A stretch of DNA of 64,000 nucleotides from contig CAYQBG010000007.1 of the NCBI GenBank assembly GCA_964415675.1, positions 1 through 64,000 of the forward strand. Direction: 5' to 3'. Made by a program: the position numbers and the translations under genes. The stretch is from UBA5336 sp964415675 (GTDB lineage Bacteria; Pseudomonadota; Alphaproteobacteria; Caulobacterales; Hyphomonadaceae). A model generated the notes under the pieces. It was not told the DNA's origin. It saw only the letters and a program-made list of their open reading frames with translations, and did not search any database. Positions within the stretch are counted from its first letter, which is position 1, and each line of letters opens with the position of its first letter. Shown piece after piece: positions 34,101-43,873 of this stretch.

Positions 34101-34819
34101 GCCATCGGCCAGACACAGCCATGCTCCTTGCGGCCGGGCTTGGCACCCGGATGCGGCCCCTGAGCAATACGACCCCGAAACCGCTGATCGAGCTTGCAGG
34201 CCGCGCGATGCTGCACCGGCTGCTGGATGTACTGGTGGAGGCGGGCGTGAGCCGCGCCATCGTCAATATACATCATCTTGCTGACAAGGTCGAAGCAGCT
34301 CTCGGCCAGCGCGCCGATATCGAGATTGTCGTGTCAGACGAGCGAGACGAGCTGCTCGAAACTGGGGGCGCACTGGCCAAGGCCCATTCCCTGCTCGGCG
34401 ACAGTCCGGTCTATGTGCTCAACACCGATGCGCTCTGGGGGCCAACCGATCCAGCGCCCCTGCAGGCCCTGGCTGACACGTTCGCCCCCACCGAGATGGA
34501 TGAGCTCCTGCTACTGGCCGATACCGGCCGATGTCTGGGCTATAACGGCTCGGGCGACTTTTTCCGCAGCGAGACAGGTGTCCTGACCCGACGCGGCGAC
34601 TCTGCGACAGCGCCCTGGGCCTATGCCGGCGTGCGGATCGCAAGCCCGAAAAGCTTCGCCAGCCTTCCCATCGAACCGTTCTCGGCCAACCGCATCTGGG
34701 ACAAAGCACTTGGCCAGGGCCGGCTTCATGGCCTTCCGCTGGACCGGTTCTGGCTGCATGTTGGCGATCCGCAAGCGCTCAGTGATGCCGAAATGTGGAT
34801 GAGGTGCCACGGGGCGTGA
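34097..34819 (+). CDS. murU: MurU-type N-acetylmuramate-1-phosphate uridylyltransferase
   Basis: Nucleotidyltransferase of 240 residues: MLLAAGLGTRMRPLSNTTPKPLIELAGRAML (GxGTRxxP-xxKP motif), NIHHLADKV, ETGGALAKA, VLNTDALW (Asp of the metal site). Makes UDP-MurNAc from MurNAc-1-phosphate and UTP in cell-wall recycling. ATGA overlap with amgK; its stop overlaps a GTG start of addB. Confidence 0.9.
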   Translation: MSHRPDTAMLLAAGLGTRMRPLSNTTPKPLIELAGRAMLHRLLDVLVEAGVSRAIVNIHHLADKVEAALGQRADIEIVVSDERDELLETGGALAKAHSLLGDSPVYVLNTDALWGPTDPAPLQALADTFAPTEMDELLLLADTGRCLGYNGSGDFFRSETGVLTRRGDSATAPWAYAGVRIASPKSFASLPIEPFSANRIWDKALGQGRLHGLPLDRFWLHVGDPQALSDAEMWMRCHGA

Positions 34820-37818
34820 GCGTAGCGGGTCTCTTCTCCGCCAGTTCGCCGCGGATCTTCACCCTTTCACCGGGGCAGCCTTTCCTGCGCGCGCTCGCCT
34901 GCCAGCTTGCATCTGAGACCGCGCTTGCCGATGACCCTTCCGCCCTTGCCGGCGCCGTCATCTATGTACCCAACAGGCGGTCGGCCCGCCAGCTCGCGCT
35001 TGAGCTTTTTGACGCCGCCGGAGCGCCGGGCGCGCTGCTGATGCCGGATATCCGCACACTGGGTGATCTTGAGGACGCGGCCAGTGTGCCGGGCGCCGAG
35101 GCGGCCCTTGCCGACCTGCCCGCACCCGTGACGGACGCGAAACGGCTCGGCGCGCTCATTCAGATGGCGCAGCGCTTCTTTCAGGTCACCCGCGGGCGCG
35201 AACTGCCATTGCAATCAGCGCTGGGAACGGCACGCGAGCTTGCAAGACTGCTCGACCAGGCGGCACTCAGCGGTGGCGTAGACTGGCCGAAACTGCCCGA
35301 CCTCGTCGAAGACACCCAGCTGGCCGGACACTGGGAACTGTCCGTCAGGTTTCTGGAGATCATCACTGAGACCTGGCCTGACTGGCTCGGGGAGCGTGGT
35401 GTGATGGATGCAGCCGCCTATCGGGAGGCAGCCGCCCGGGCGCTCGCTGACGACTGGCTGGCGCATCCGCCTGAAGAGGCGGTCATTATCGCCGGCTCGA
35501 CCGGATCGACTCCTGCCGGCCGGGTGCTTATGACCGCAGCGCTGGCCCTGCCCAGGGGCGCGGTGATCCTGCCCGGTGCGGAACGCGGGACACCGCCATC
35601 AGATTGGGCGGCCATGGCAGCCGCGCCGAGCCATCCCCAGAATGTTTTTACCCAGACGCTTTGTGAGCTGGAGCTGCAGCCGCACGACCTGAAACCCTGG
35701 CCGAATGAACCGCCGCCGCCCGGCGCCCTGGCACGTGAACGCCTGATCGCAGAGGCCCTGTCGCCGGCAGAGCTGACCGGCGACTGGCATGAGCGCATCG
35801 CCAGCATGGCCGGAAACGAGGGACGGGTTGCTTTCACACAAAGGGCGCTGGCAGGGTTTGCTGTCATCGAAGCTGCTGACGAGGCCGAAGAGGCGCGTCT
35901 TGCCGCGTTGATCCTTAGGGAAACTCTCGAGCGGCCCGGTGAGACCGCTGCACTTGTGACCCCGGATGCCGGTCTTGCCCGACGCGTCAGTGCGCTACTG
36001 AAGCGCTGGGAGCTCGATGTCCACCCCTCGTCAGGCACTCCGCTTCTGCACACACATGCGGGCAGCCTGGTTTCGCTCCTGCTCAGCTGGTGGACTGACC
36101 CTGCAGATCCGGTAGCCATGGCGACGCTACTGCGCCATGCCGGCGTCGTCCCGCCTGCCGCAACGGACGCTTTCGAACGTCTTGTACTTCGTGGACCGCG
36201 ATGGTGGTCAGACCCGACCGACCTCGCCGGCCGCCTGAAAGCAAGACTCACCCATCCCCGCCAACGCCAGCGGATGGCAGAGGAGGACATCGCCGACGCT
36301 GTAGCATTGGCCGGCTGGTTTGCTGAAGCCGCGTCGGTCTGCCCGGAAGGGCCAGTCGACGGCACCATTCTCGGTGAGGTTGTGAGTGCCCTGATTGAGG
36401 TCTTTGGCGCATCCGAAACGGTTTGGGCCGGCGAGGCCGGGCGTTCGACAGCCGAAGTATTTGCCAACCTGTCCGACATTGCCGCGGGTACGGGGCCCCA
36501 GTCCTCACTAGCCTGGGGCGAGGCGTTCAGGTCACTCGCGAGCGATATAGCAATCGCCCCGGACACCGACGGCCATCCGCGTCTGGCGATCTGGGGCCCG
36601 CTGGAGGCGCGGTTGCAGAGCGCGGACCGGCTGGTACTTGCGGGTCTGAACGAAGATGTCTGGCCGCAGCAGCCGCCGGCCGACGCCTTCCTGCCCCGGC
36701 ATTTCCGACGCTCGCTCGGCCTGCCCGACCCGGAAGAGAGGATGGGCCTGGCCGCACATGACTTTGCCCAGCTTGCCTGCCAGCGCGATGTAACCTGCCT
36801 TTATTCGGCCCGCCGCGACGATGCGCCGGCTGTGGCCTCGCGCTGGATCTGGCGGCTCAAGACGCTTGTGCGCGGCGCGCTGGGCGACGCCACCAACGCT
36901 GCGCTGGCCCCTCAAGAGGGACACGACCCGCGCGAGTGGCTGAAATTTCTCGAACAACCGGACAAGGCGTTCCGGGCCCAAGTCGCGCCCCGGCCATGCC
37001 CGCCGCCGAAGGCACGGCCAAGGCGGTTGTCAGTCACTCGGATCGACTGGCTGCAGCGCGACCCCTATGCGATCTATGCCAGCGAGATCCTGAGACTGCG
37101 GCCGCTCGACCGGGTCGGCAAGTCCCTGGACGCGCGCGAGCGGGGCACCGCCATCCATGCCGCACTGGAAAGGCTGGAAACTGATGGCGGACCGGACACC
37201 GCCGAGGCGCTGCTGCAAAGGCTGGAAGAGGAACTCGCCGATGCCGGTTACCGCCCCGAAGATCTGGCCGCCGAACGCGCGGTTCTTGCCCGTACGGTGG
37301 ATTGGTATCTCGGCTGGCGGGCCGGGCGGGCGCCATCTGTGCGCCGCAGCTGGTTTGAGGTCGAGGGCGGTCTCGACTTGCAGATAGCCGGGGCGCCCTT
37401 CCGTCTGACCGCAAAAGCCGACCGGATCGACCTCATGTCGGGGGGTGAACTGACCCTATTGGACTTCAAGACCGGCGCGCCGAAAACCGACAAACAGATC
37501 GCCAGCGGGATCGAACAGCAAATGCCGCTGCAGGCCCTTATCGCCCGGGAGGGCGGGTTCGCCGATGTGCCGGCCGCGCCGGTAGAGGCGCTCATCTATG
37601 TCGCATTCCGCGCTCGCCGCGAGGCCCGGGAGCTGAAGGAGGACCCTGGCACCCTGGCCAATTCGGCGCTGGAGGGACTGAACAGGCTTGTGGCGGCCTA
37701 CCGCGAGGAAGGCCAGGTCTTCCTGTCTGCACCGCGCGTCCAGTTTGTGGGCTTCGATTATGGTTATAACCGTCTGGCGCGGCGTGCCGAATGGGCCTCG
37801 GAGGTCGGCGATGAGTGA
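34816..37818 (+). CDS. addB: AddB, subunit of the AddAB helicase-nuclease
   Basis: About 1000 residues of the alphaproteobacterial AddB type. N-terminal GAVIYVPNRRSARQLALEL replaces the usual P-loop region. FAVIEAADEAEEARLAALILRE, LAIWGPLEARLQSADRLVLAGLNEDVWP and a C-terminal nuclease region (RERGTAIHAALERL; LTLLDFKTGAPKT with the D..K of the PD-(D/E)xK site) follow. Processes double-strand DNA ends with AddA for RecA loading. GTG 34816 overlaps the murU stop (GTGA); GTG 34795 and 34804 are alternatives. Confidence 0.95.
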   Translation: MSVAGLFSASSPRIFTLSPGQPFLRALACQLASETALADDPSALAGAVIYVPNRRSARQLALELFDAAGAPGALLMPDIRTLGDLEDAASVPGAEAALADLPAPVTDAKRLGALIQMAQRFFQVTRGRELPLQSALGTARELARLLDQAALSGGVDWPKLPDLVEDTQLAGHWELSVRFLEIITETWPDWLGERGVMDAAAYREAAARALADDWLAHPPEEAVIIAGSTGSTPAGRVLMTAALALPRGAVILPGAERGTPPSDWAAMAAAPSHPQNVFTQTLCELELQPHDLKPWPNEPPPPGALARERLIAEALSPAELTGDWHERIASMAGNEGRVAFTQRALAGFAVIEAADEAEEARLAALILRETLERPGETAALVTPDAGLARRVSALLKRWELDVHPSSGTPLLHTHAGSLVSLLLSWWTDPADPVAMATLLRHAGVVPPAATDAFERLVLRGPRWWSDPTDLAGRLKARLTHPRQRQRMAEEDIADAVALAGWFAEAASVCPEGPVDGTILGEVVSALIEVFGASETVWAGEAGRSTAEVFANLSDIAAGTGPQSSLAWGEAFRSLASDIAIAPDTDGHPRLAIWGPLEARLQSADRLVLAGLNEDVWPQQPPADAFLPRHFRRSLGLPDPEERMGLAAHDFAQLACQRDVTCLYSARRDDAPAVASRWIWRLKTLVRGALGDATNAALAPQEGHDPREWLKFLEQPDKAFRAQVAPRPCPPPKARPRRLSVTRIDWLQRDPYAIYASEILRLRPLDRVGKSLDARERGTAIHAALERLETDGGPDTAEALLQRLEEELADAGYRPEDLAAERAVLARTVDWYLGWRAGRAPSVRRSWFEVEGGLDLQIAGAPFRLTAKADRIDLMSGGELTLLDFKTGAPKTDKQIASGIEQQMPLQALIAREGGFADVPAAPVEALIYVAFRARREARELKEDPGTLANSALEGLNRLVAAYREEGQVFLSAPRVQFVGFDYGYNRLARRAEWASEVGDE

Positions 37819-40800
37819 CATATTCGGGCCGCTGCAGTCTCCTGACAGCGACGAATTCAAGCGGGCGGTCGCAGCGCAGGCCGTCGCCGCCAATCCGGTC
37901 AATTCCGCCTGGGTGGCCGCAAATGCCGGGTCAGGAAAGACAAAGGTGCTGATTGACCGGGTCGCGCGCCTCCTCCTGCGCGGTGCTGAGCCGGCGTCGA
38001 TCCTGTGCATCACCTATACGCGCGCGGCGGCAAATGAAATGATGAGCCGGCTGTTTCGCACGCTGGGTGACTGGTCGGTCATGGAAGATGGCGCCCTGCG
38101 CGAAAAGCTCGCAGCGCTGGAGGATCGGGGCGCGAAAAGTTTCAGCAATGAGGAGCTGGCCCAGGCCCGCGCGCTGTTTGCGAAGGCGCTGGAAACCCCC
38201 GGCGGGCTGAGAATCGAGACGATCCACGCCTTCTGCGCAAGATTGCTGCGACGTTTCCCGCTTGAGGCGGGTATCATGCCGGGCTTTGCCGACCTTGAAG
38301 ACGATGAAGCGGCCCGGCTCTGGGATGCGGCGATGTCCGCGGCCCTGCTTGACGCCCGCAAGGACCATCCCGCTGCGCTCGACCGTCTCGCAATCGAGGG
38401 CGGCGGACTGGGCGCACGCGGAGCATTGTCCGGGCTGCGCGGCGCGGCGGCAAGGGTACTTGCCTTTGCCGATGCCCATGACGGCAATCCCGATCAGATG
38501 AAGGCCAGCCTCCGAAAGGCCCTTGGCGCGCCATCGGAGACCATAGCAGAGATCACCGCCCGGGCCATGCTGATCGAATTTCCAGAGGCCGACCTGCGCG
38601 CCATTCTGCCCAGCCTGCGCGATTGCGGAAAACAGGCCAGCACGCGCACGGCAAATGCCATTGAGGCAGCGCTGGCGACAACCGACCCGGAAGGCCGCTG
38701 GAGCGCCTATCGCAACGCCCTGGTCAGCCCCTCCTCAAACGCGCTCTACAAGACCCTCGCCAATGCCGGCGCCCTCAAGGACGCCCTCGTCGAAGACCTG
38801 CTGGGCATGAAGACTGGCGAGGGCCGCGAGATCACCCGCATCCGCGCCTTCATCGAGGCCCGCAAGGCGGCCGAGGCCGTCGAGCGCAACCTCGCCCTCC
38901 TGAGGGTGGGGCTGCCGGTCCTTCGCCATTTTGCAGCGGGCAAGGCGCAGCGCGCAGCGCTTGATTTCGATGACCTGATCGTGTCGGCCCGCCGCCTGCT
39001 CACCCGCTCCAACCAGACCGACTGGGTGCTTTACAAGCTTGATGGGGGCCTCAGCCATGTCCTGCTGGACGAGGCGCAGGATACCAGCCCCGAGCAATGG
39101 GACGTGATCGGCGCCCTGACGGGTGAATTCGCCGCCGGATCTGGCGCCGAACGCCAGCAGGACCCGCGCACCCTGTTCGTGGTCGGCGACGAGAAACAAT
39201 CGATCTACTCCTTCCAGGGCGCTGCGCCGGAGCAATTCCTCAGGGGTCGCCATGGTTTCGCGACGCGCTGGCCGGATGCGCAGACCCCGGACATGGAAAT
39301 GTCGTTCCGCTCAAGCCCGGAAATCCTGAACTTTGTCGATGAGGTCTTCGACACAGACGCATTTGACGGCCATCCCTTCTCGGTTGATCCACCGCCCGAA
39401 GCTGACCGGGTGCACCATGCCGCGCGCCGGTCCAACCAGCCCGGACGTGTCGAGCTCTGGCCACTGACCGAGGCCCGGGAGACCGAGGAGGCGGACCCCT
39501 GGGACGCGCCTGTCGACACCTTGTCAGAGGCGTCACCCCGCGCCCGGCTGGCCAGTGAGATCGCCGCTCGGCTGAGGGAGATGATAGATTCCGGTGACAC
39601 TGTCTGGGCCGAAGATCGCGATGGACACTGGACGCGCCGCCCCATGACTCCCGGCGACATGCTGATCCTGGTGCGCGGGCGCACCGGCGGACTGTTCGAT
39701 GGCCTGATCCAGGCGCTCAAGCAGGCCAAACTGCCGGTGGCGGGGGCCGACCGGCTCGTCCTTGTCGATCATCTCGGCGTTCAGGACTGCCTCAACCTTA
39801 TCCGTTTCGCCCTGTTCCCCGGAGACGATCTGACGCTGGCGGAAATCCTGCGCGGCCCGTTTTGTGGGCTCGTCGATGACGACCGGCATCTGTTCCCACT
39901 GGCGTTCGGGCGTGGAGCACAAAGCCTGTGGGAGCGGTTGCGGGCCAGCGAGAACCGTGAACATGAGACGGCGAAAGCCTTTCTGAGCCGGCTGGTCGAG
40001 GCGCGTGATTTGCCGACCTTCGAATTCCTCTCTCAGATTCTGGACACCGTCCAGCCCGATGGCCAGACCGGTTGGCAGCAGATAATCGCCCGGTTGGGCA
40101 CGCCTGTGCGCGACCCTGTCGAGGCCCTGCTTGCCAGGGCCATCGCCCATGATCGCGGCGATGCGGCGTCCCTGCAGACCTTTCTGTCGGCGATGGAAAC
40201 CGATGCCACACAGATCAAGCGCGACCTGGCCGAGTCCGGCGGCGCGGTGCGGGTCATGACGGTCCATGGCGCAAAGGGCCTGCAGGCGCCTGTCGTGATC
40301 CTCCCTGATGCGGTGGCCGGGCCAAAGCCGGGTGGCGCTGGCCTACTCGATATTGACGGCGTGCCCGTCTGGGCCACGCGCCAGGATGCCGACACTCCGC
40401 AAATGGAAGCTGCGCGGCAGCTGGCCGGCGACAAGGAATTGCGCGAGCACCGCAGGCTGCTCTATGTGGCGCTGACCCGCGCACAGGATCGGCTGATCGT
40501 GGCGGGCGCCGCACTCGGCAACCAGACGGGCGGGTATCATGACGCCTCTTGGTACGCCCTGTGCCGCAATGCGCTGGAACGGCTCGGCGCTGATCCGGAC
40601 GAGACAGGGCACATGGCTTATGGTGGGAGCGTGCCACAGCTGGCGCACATCAAGGCGGAGGCAGGTGTCCCAGCTGACCCGTCGCCGGGCTGGCTCTCCC
40701 GGCCCGCCTGCACACCGACAGCCGGACGCCACACGCTCAGCCCCAGCCAGATCGGCCATGATGATGGACCGGTGCTCTCACCTGGCGACACGGACCGCGC

Positions 40801-41347
40801 CTGGCGCCTGCGCCGCGGACGCCTCATCCATGAGCTTCTCGACAGATTGTCTCACATGCCGCAGGCTGGCCACGATGCCGCCCTTGACCGCTATCTCGAC
40901 CGGCAACCGGACCTGGATTCAACGCGGAAGAGCGAACTTGCCGACACTGTTCGCAAGACACTGGCAGATCCGGCCATGGCGGAGGTGTTCTCACCTGGCG
41001 GGCGGTCGGAGGCCTCGATTGTCGGTCGCGGCACAGGCTGGCCGGACGGCACCGTCATCAATGGCCGGATCGACCGGCTGGTGTTCCGTGGCAATGCCAT
41101 CCTGGTTGTCGATATCAAGACCGACCGCCCCCCGCCGCGCGACGAGACCGGCGTGCACGACGCCTATTTCGAGCAGATGGCGACCTATGCCAACGTGCTG
41201 GAAGCCGCCTGGCCTGGAAGGGAGGTTCGATGTGCAATTGTCTGGACAGACGGCCCCCGCCTCATGCGTCTGTCGCGAGAGCGGTTATTAGAGGCACTTA
41301 ACAGAGCGCAGAGCCGGGTTTCAACCGGCACCGCAGCGACTATCTAA
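37811..41347 (+). CDS. addA: AddA, helicase-nuclease subunit
   Basis: UvrD-like helicase of 1178 residues. Walker A WVAANAGSGKTKVLIDRVARLLL; motif Ia CITYTRAAANEM; ETIHAFCARLLRRFP; motif II HVLLDEAQDTSPEQW; motif III VVGDEKQSIYSFQGA; motif V VMTVHGAKGLQAPVVIL; motif VI LLYVALTRAQDRLIV. C-terminal nuclease with AILVVDIKTDRPPP. ATG 37811 overlaps addB by eight bases. Complex with AddB resects DNA breaks. Confidence 0.97.
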   Translation: MSDIFGPLQSPDSDEFKRAVAAQAVAANPVNSAWVAANAGSGKTKVLIDRVARLLLRGAEPASILCITYTRAAANEMMSRLFRTLGDWSVMEDGALREKLAALEDRGAKSFSNEELAQARALFAKALETPGGLRIETIHAFCARLLRRFPLEAGIMPGFADLEDDEAARLWDAAMSAALLDARKDHPAALDRLAIEGGGLGARGALSGLRGAAARVLAFADAHDGNPDQMKASLRKALGAPSETIAEITARAMLIEFPEADLRAILPSLRDCGKQASTRTANAIEAALATTDPEGRWSAYRNALVSPSSNALYKTLANAGALKDALVEDLLGMKTGEGREITRIRAFIEARKAAEAVERNLALLRVGLPVLRHFAAGKAQRAALDFDDLIVSARRLLTRSNQTDWVLYKLDGGLSHVLLDEAQDTSPEQWDVIGALTGEFAAGSGAERQQDPRTLFVVGDEKQSIYSFQGAAPEQFLRGRHGFATRWPDAQTPDMEMSFRSSPEILNFVDEVFDTDAFDGHPFSVDPPPEADRVHHAARRSNQPGRVELWPLTEARETEEADPWDAPVDTLSEASPRARLASEIAARLREMIDSGDTVWAEDRDGHWTRRPMTPGDMLILVRGRTGGLFDGLIQALKQAKLPVAGADRLVLVDHLGVQDCLNLIRFALFPGDDLTLAEILRGPFCGLVDDDRHLFPLAFGRGAQSLWERLRASENREHETAKAFLSRLVEARDLPTFEFLSQILDTVQPDGQTGWQQIIARLGTPVRDPVEALLARAIAHDRGDAASLQTFLSAMETDATQIKRDLAESGGAVRVMTVHGAKGLQAPVVILPDAVAGPKPGGAGLLDIDGVPVWATRQDADTPQMEAARQLAGDKELREHRRLLYVALTRAQDRLIVAGAALGNQTGGYHDASWYALCRNALERLGADPDETGHMAYGGSVPQLAHIKAEAGVPADPSPGWLSRPACTPTAGRHTLSPSQIGHDDGPVLSPGDTDRAWRLRRGRLIHELLDRLSHMPQAGHDAALDRYLDRQPDLDSTRKSELADTVRKTLADPAMAEVFSPGGRSEASIVGRGTGWPDGTVINGRIDRLVFRGNAILVVDIKTDRPPPRDETGVHDAYFEQMATYANVLEAAWPGREVRCAIVWTDGPRLMRLSRERLLEALNRAQSRVSTGTAATI

Positions 41348-41383
41348 CCGGGGAAGCAGAAGAAACAGAAAAGGATGACTGAA

Positions 41384-41701
41384 ATGGCAACCAAAACGAT
41401 CACTGACGATGATTTCGATACGACAATTGCCGGTGGAACGCCGGTCGTGGTCGATTTCTGGGCCGAATGGTGCGGACCCTGCAAGCAGATGGCCCCCCAT
41501 CTGGAGGCGGTCTCAGATGAGGTTGGCGACACGGTCAGGATCACCAAGATCAATGTCGATGAAAACCCGATATCAGCGTCAAAATATGGCGTTCGTGGCC
41601 TCCCGACGCTTATGCTGTTCAAGGATGGCAAGCTTGTCGACAGCCAGCTGGGCGCAATGAGCAAACAGCGTATCGCCGACTGGATAAAGGAACACGCCTG
41701 A
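41384..41701 (+). CDS. trxA: Thioredoxin
   Basis: 105 residues, a single thioredoxin fold with the WCGPCK active site, VVDFWAEWCGPC, KINVDENP and cis-Pro RGLPTLMLFKDG. Reduces cytoplasmic disulfides and serves ribonucleotide reductase. Start: ATG 41384 has AAGGA eight to nine bases upstream, while ATG 41375 begins inside that ribosome site and adds MTE. Follows addA by 36 bases, the usual alphaproteobacterial order. A perfect 10-base inverted repeat lies just downstream. Confidence 0.97.
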   Translation: MATKTITDDDFDTTIAGGTPVVVDFWAEWCGPCKQMAPHLEAVSDEVGDTVRITKINVDENPISASKYGVRGLPTLMLFKDGKLVDSQLGAMSKQRIADWIKEHA

Positions 41702-41710
41702 CCGGTCCCG

Positions 41711-41740
41711 GTGCTGCGCGAAGCATTACACGCGCAGCAC
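41711..41740. terminator. Perfect 10-bp hairpin between convergent trxA and membrane-protein genes
   Basis: GTGCTGCGCG (41711-41720) and CGCGCAGCAC (41731-41740) with a 10-base loop. It starts ten bases after the trxA stop and includes the last codons of the convergent gene. There is no T tract on either side, so termination would be inefficient or Rho-assisted; the fold could instead protect the 3' ends of both messages. Confidence 0.5.
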
Positions 41741-42151
41741 CGCCAGCGCGGCTGCCACGCCGGCTACAGCCGCGAAGATCAGAGACAGGCTGACCGCGAC
41801 AATCCGCTGGCTCTTCTTGCGCTGGCGAAGGCCGGGAGCGCCTTCGCTTTTCTGCCGCGGCGATAGCGTCCAGCGATTGGTAAAAAATCCGCCCGCCGCG
41901 ATGACACTAAGGACTGCGGAGCCATACGCGCCGCCGAGTATGGCGAGCGCAGCGGCGGCCAGAAGCATTCCAGAAATCACACCCGACCCGTCCTTGAGAA
42001 GCTGGCGCACATGTCCGTCCGCCCGCGAATAGTCCAGCCGGTCGAATGAACAGTTCGGTGCCATGACGCCAATGCCCCAGGCAAGGCCGGCGGCACCGGC
42101 TGCAAACATGGCGGCGAAGCCTGCCGCAAGAGACTGGATCGAACCGAGCAT
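41726..42151 (-). CDS. Small integral membrane protein, function unknown
   Basis: 141 residues with about four hydrophobic helices: ~5-30 (LAAGFAAMFAAGAAGLAWGIGVMA), two around 57-90, and a C-terminal one ~118-139, with a basic loop between the third and fourth (RQKSEGAPGLRQRKKSQR). No recognised family. Downstream of purH by 60 bases on the same strand. Confidence 0.6.
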   Translation of the reverse strand: MLGSIQSLAAGFAAMFAAGAAGLAWGIGVMAPNCSFDRLDYSRADGHVRQLLKDGSGVISGMLLAAAALAILGGAYGSAVLSVIAAGGFFTNRWTLSPRQKSEGAPGLRQRKKSQRIVAVSLSLIFAAVAGVAAALAVLRV

Positions 42152-42211
42152 TCTTCCGTCTATGGCAGGATTCTGCCTCAGGATGCCAGCGGCGAGAACG
42201 TGACGCCCGCC

Positions 42212-43801
42212 TCAATGCCGGAAATGCCGCATCCCGGTGAACACCATCGCAAGGCCAGCTGCATCCGCCGCCGCGATCACCTCATCGTCGCGGATTGACC
42301 CTCCCGGCTGGATGACCGCCGTTGCGCCGGCCTCCGCCGCCTGCAACAGGCCATCGGGAAACGGGAAAAACGCATCGGAAGCAGCGACACAGCCTTTCGT
42401 TCTGGGCTCTGTCCAGCCTGCCGCCTCTGCCGCATCGCCGGCCTTGCTCGCGGCGATGCGGGCGCTGTCGATCCTGCTCATCTGGCCCGCGCCGATCCCG
42501 GCCGTCGACCCATCACGCGCATAGACGATCGTATTCGACTTGACATGTTTGGCTACTCGCCATGCAAACAGCATATCGTCGAGCTCGGCGTCTGTCGGAA
42601 CTCGTTTCGTTGCGCTTCTCAGGTCATCCCGTCCCACTCGGCCATTGTCGCGGGACTGGACAAGAAATCCGCCGGCCACGGATTTGACCGCACGTCCCGG
42701 TGCGGCGGGATCAGGCAGCGCATCTGTCAGGAGGAGGCGGAGATTCTTCTTCTTCGCAAAAACCTCTAGCGCGGCCTCATCCGCCCCGGGCGCGATGACC
42801 ACCTCCGTGAAGATCTTCGTGATCTCTTCGGCAACCGGTCCCGTCAGCGACCCGTTCAGGGCGACAATCCCGCCGAATGCAGATGTCGGATCACAGGCCA
42901 GCGCCTTGCCATAAGCATCTATAAGGTCGGTTCCAAGCGCCACACCGCAAGGATTGGCGTGCTTGATGATAGAGACGGCCGGTCGCTCGGCGCCGAGTTC
43001 GCCAATCAGTTCATAGGCGGCATCTGTATCATTGATATTGTTGTAGGACAGTTCCTTGCCCTGCACCTGGCGGGCTGTCGCAACACCCGGCCGCGCCTCG
43101 CCGCTGATATAGAAGCCGGCGGACTGATGCGGATTTTCCCCATAGCGCAGGGATTGCCGGAGCCGGCCGCCAAGCCCGACCCAGTCCGGCGCCTCAATAC
43201 CGGCCTGTTCGGTATACCAGCCGCTGATCGCCGCATCATAAGCTGCAGTTCGCGCATAGGTCTTGGCCGCAAGGCGTCGGCGCAGGTCAGCGCTGACCTC
43301 GCCGTCACTGGCTTCCAACTCCGCCAGCGCAGTATCAAGATCGTCGCCATCCGTACAGACGACAACGAATGCCGCATTCTTCGCCGCCGCCCGCAACATG
43401 GCCGGACCACCAATATCGATATTCTCTATTGCGGTCTGGAAATCGGCGCCGGCCGCGACCGTCTCCTCGAATGGATAAAGATTAATATAGACGAGATCGA
43501 TGGGCTGGATGCCGTGCGCCTCAGCATCGGCGACATGCTTCTCCAGATCGCGGCGAAACAGAAGGCCACCATGCACCGCCGGATGTAACGTCTTGACCCG
43601 CCCGTCCATCATTTCGGGAAAGCCTGTCAGATCTGCGACATCAGTGACATTGATTCCGGCTTGCACGAGAATGCGGGCCGATCCGCCAGTAGAGACGAGT
43701 TCAACCCCTGCCGCCACGAGCCGGCTTGCGCGTTCAACGAGACCCGACTTGTCGGAAACGGAAATGAGCGCGCGGCGGACGCAGATGGTGGCGTCGGTCA
43801 T
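42212..43801 (-). CDS. purH: PurH, AICAR transformylase/IMP cyclohydrolase
   Basis: 529 residues, standard for this bifunctional enzyme of the last two purine steps. N-terminal MGS-like cyclohydrolase: RRALISVSDKSGLVERA, STGGSARIL, MDGRVKTLHPAVHGGLLFRRD, YPFEETVAAG, NIDIGGPAMLRAAAKN. C-terminal transformylase: SLRYGENPHQSAGFY, SIIKHANPCGVALG, VKSNTIVYARDGSTAGIGAGQMSRIDSARIA and DAFFPFPDGL. Lies 72 bases after the CapD-type gene on the same strand. Confidence 0.98.
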   Translation of the reverse strand: MTDATICVRRALISVSDKSGLVERASRLVAAGVELVSTGGSARILVQAGINVTDVADLTGFPEMMDGRVKTLHPAVHGGLLFRRDLEKHVADAEAHGIQPIDLVYINLYPFEETVAAGADFQTAIENIDIGGPAMLRAAAKNAAFVVVCTDGDDLDTALAELEASDGEVSADLRRRLAAKTYARTAAYDAAISGWYTEQAGIEAPDWVGLGGRLRQSLRYGENPHQSAGFYISGEARPGVATARQVQGKELSYNNINDTDAAYELIGELGAERPAVSIIKHANPCGVALGTDLIDAYGKALACDPTSAFGGIVALNGSLTGPVAEEITKIFTEVVIAPGADEAALEVFAKKKNLRLLLTDALPDPAAPGRAVKSVAGGFLVQSRDNGRVGRDDLRSATKRVPTDAELDDMLFAWRVAKHVKSNTIVYARDGSTAGIGAGQMSRIDSARIAASKAGDAAEAAGWTEPRTKGCVAASDAFFPFPDGLLQAAEAGATAVIQPGGSIRDDEVIAAADAAGLAMVFTGMRHFRH

Positions 43802-43873
43802 GGGTTTGATCCTGACTTTGTGCGAAAGGCGTTCAACAATAAGCTGGGGGCGCTAGCACACAATCCCGGGGCG

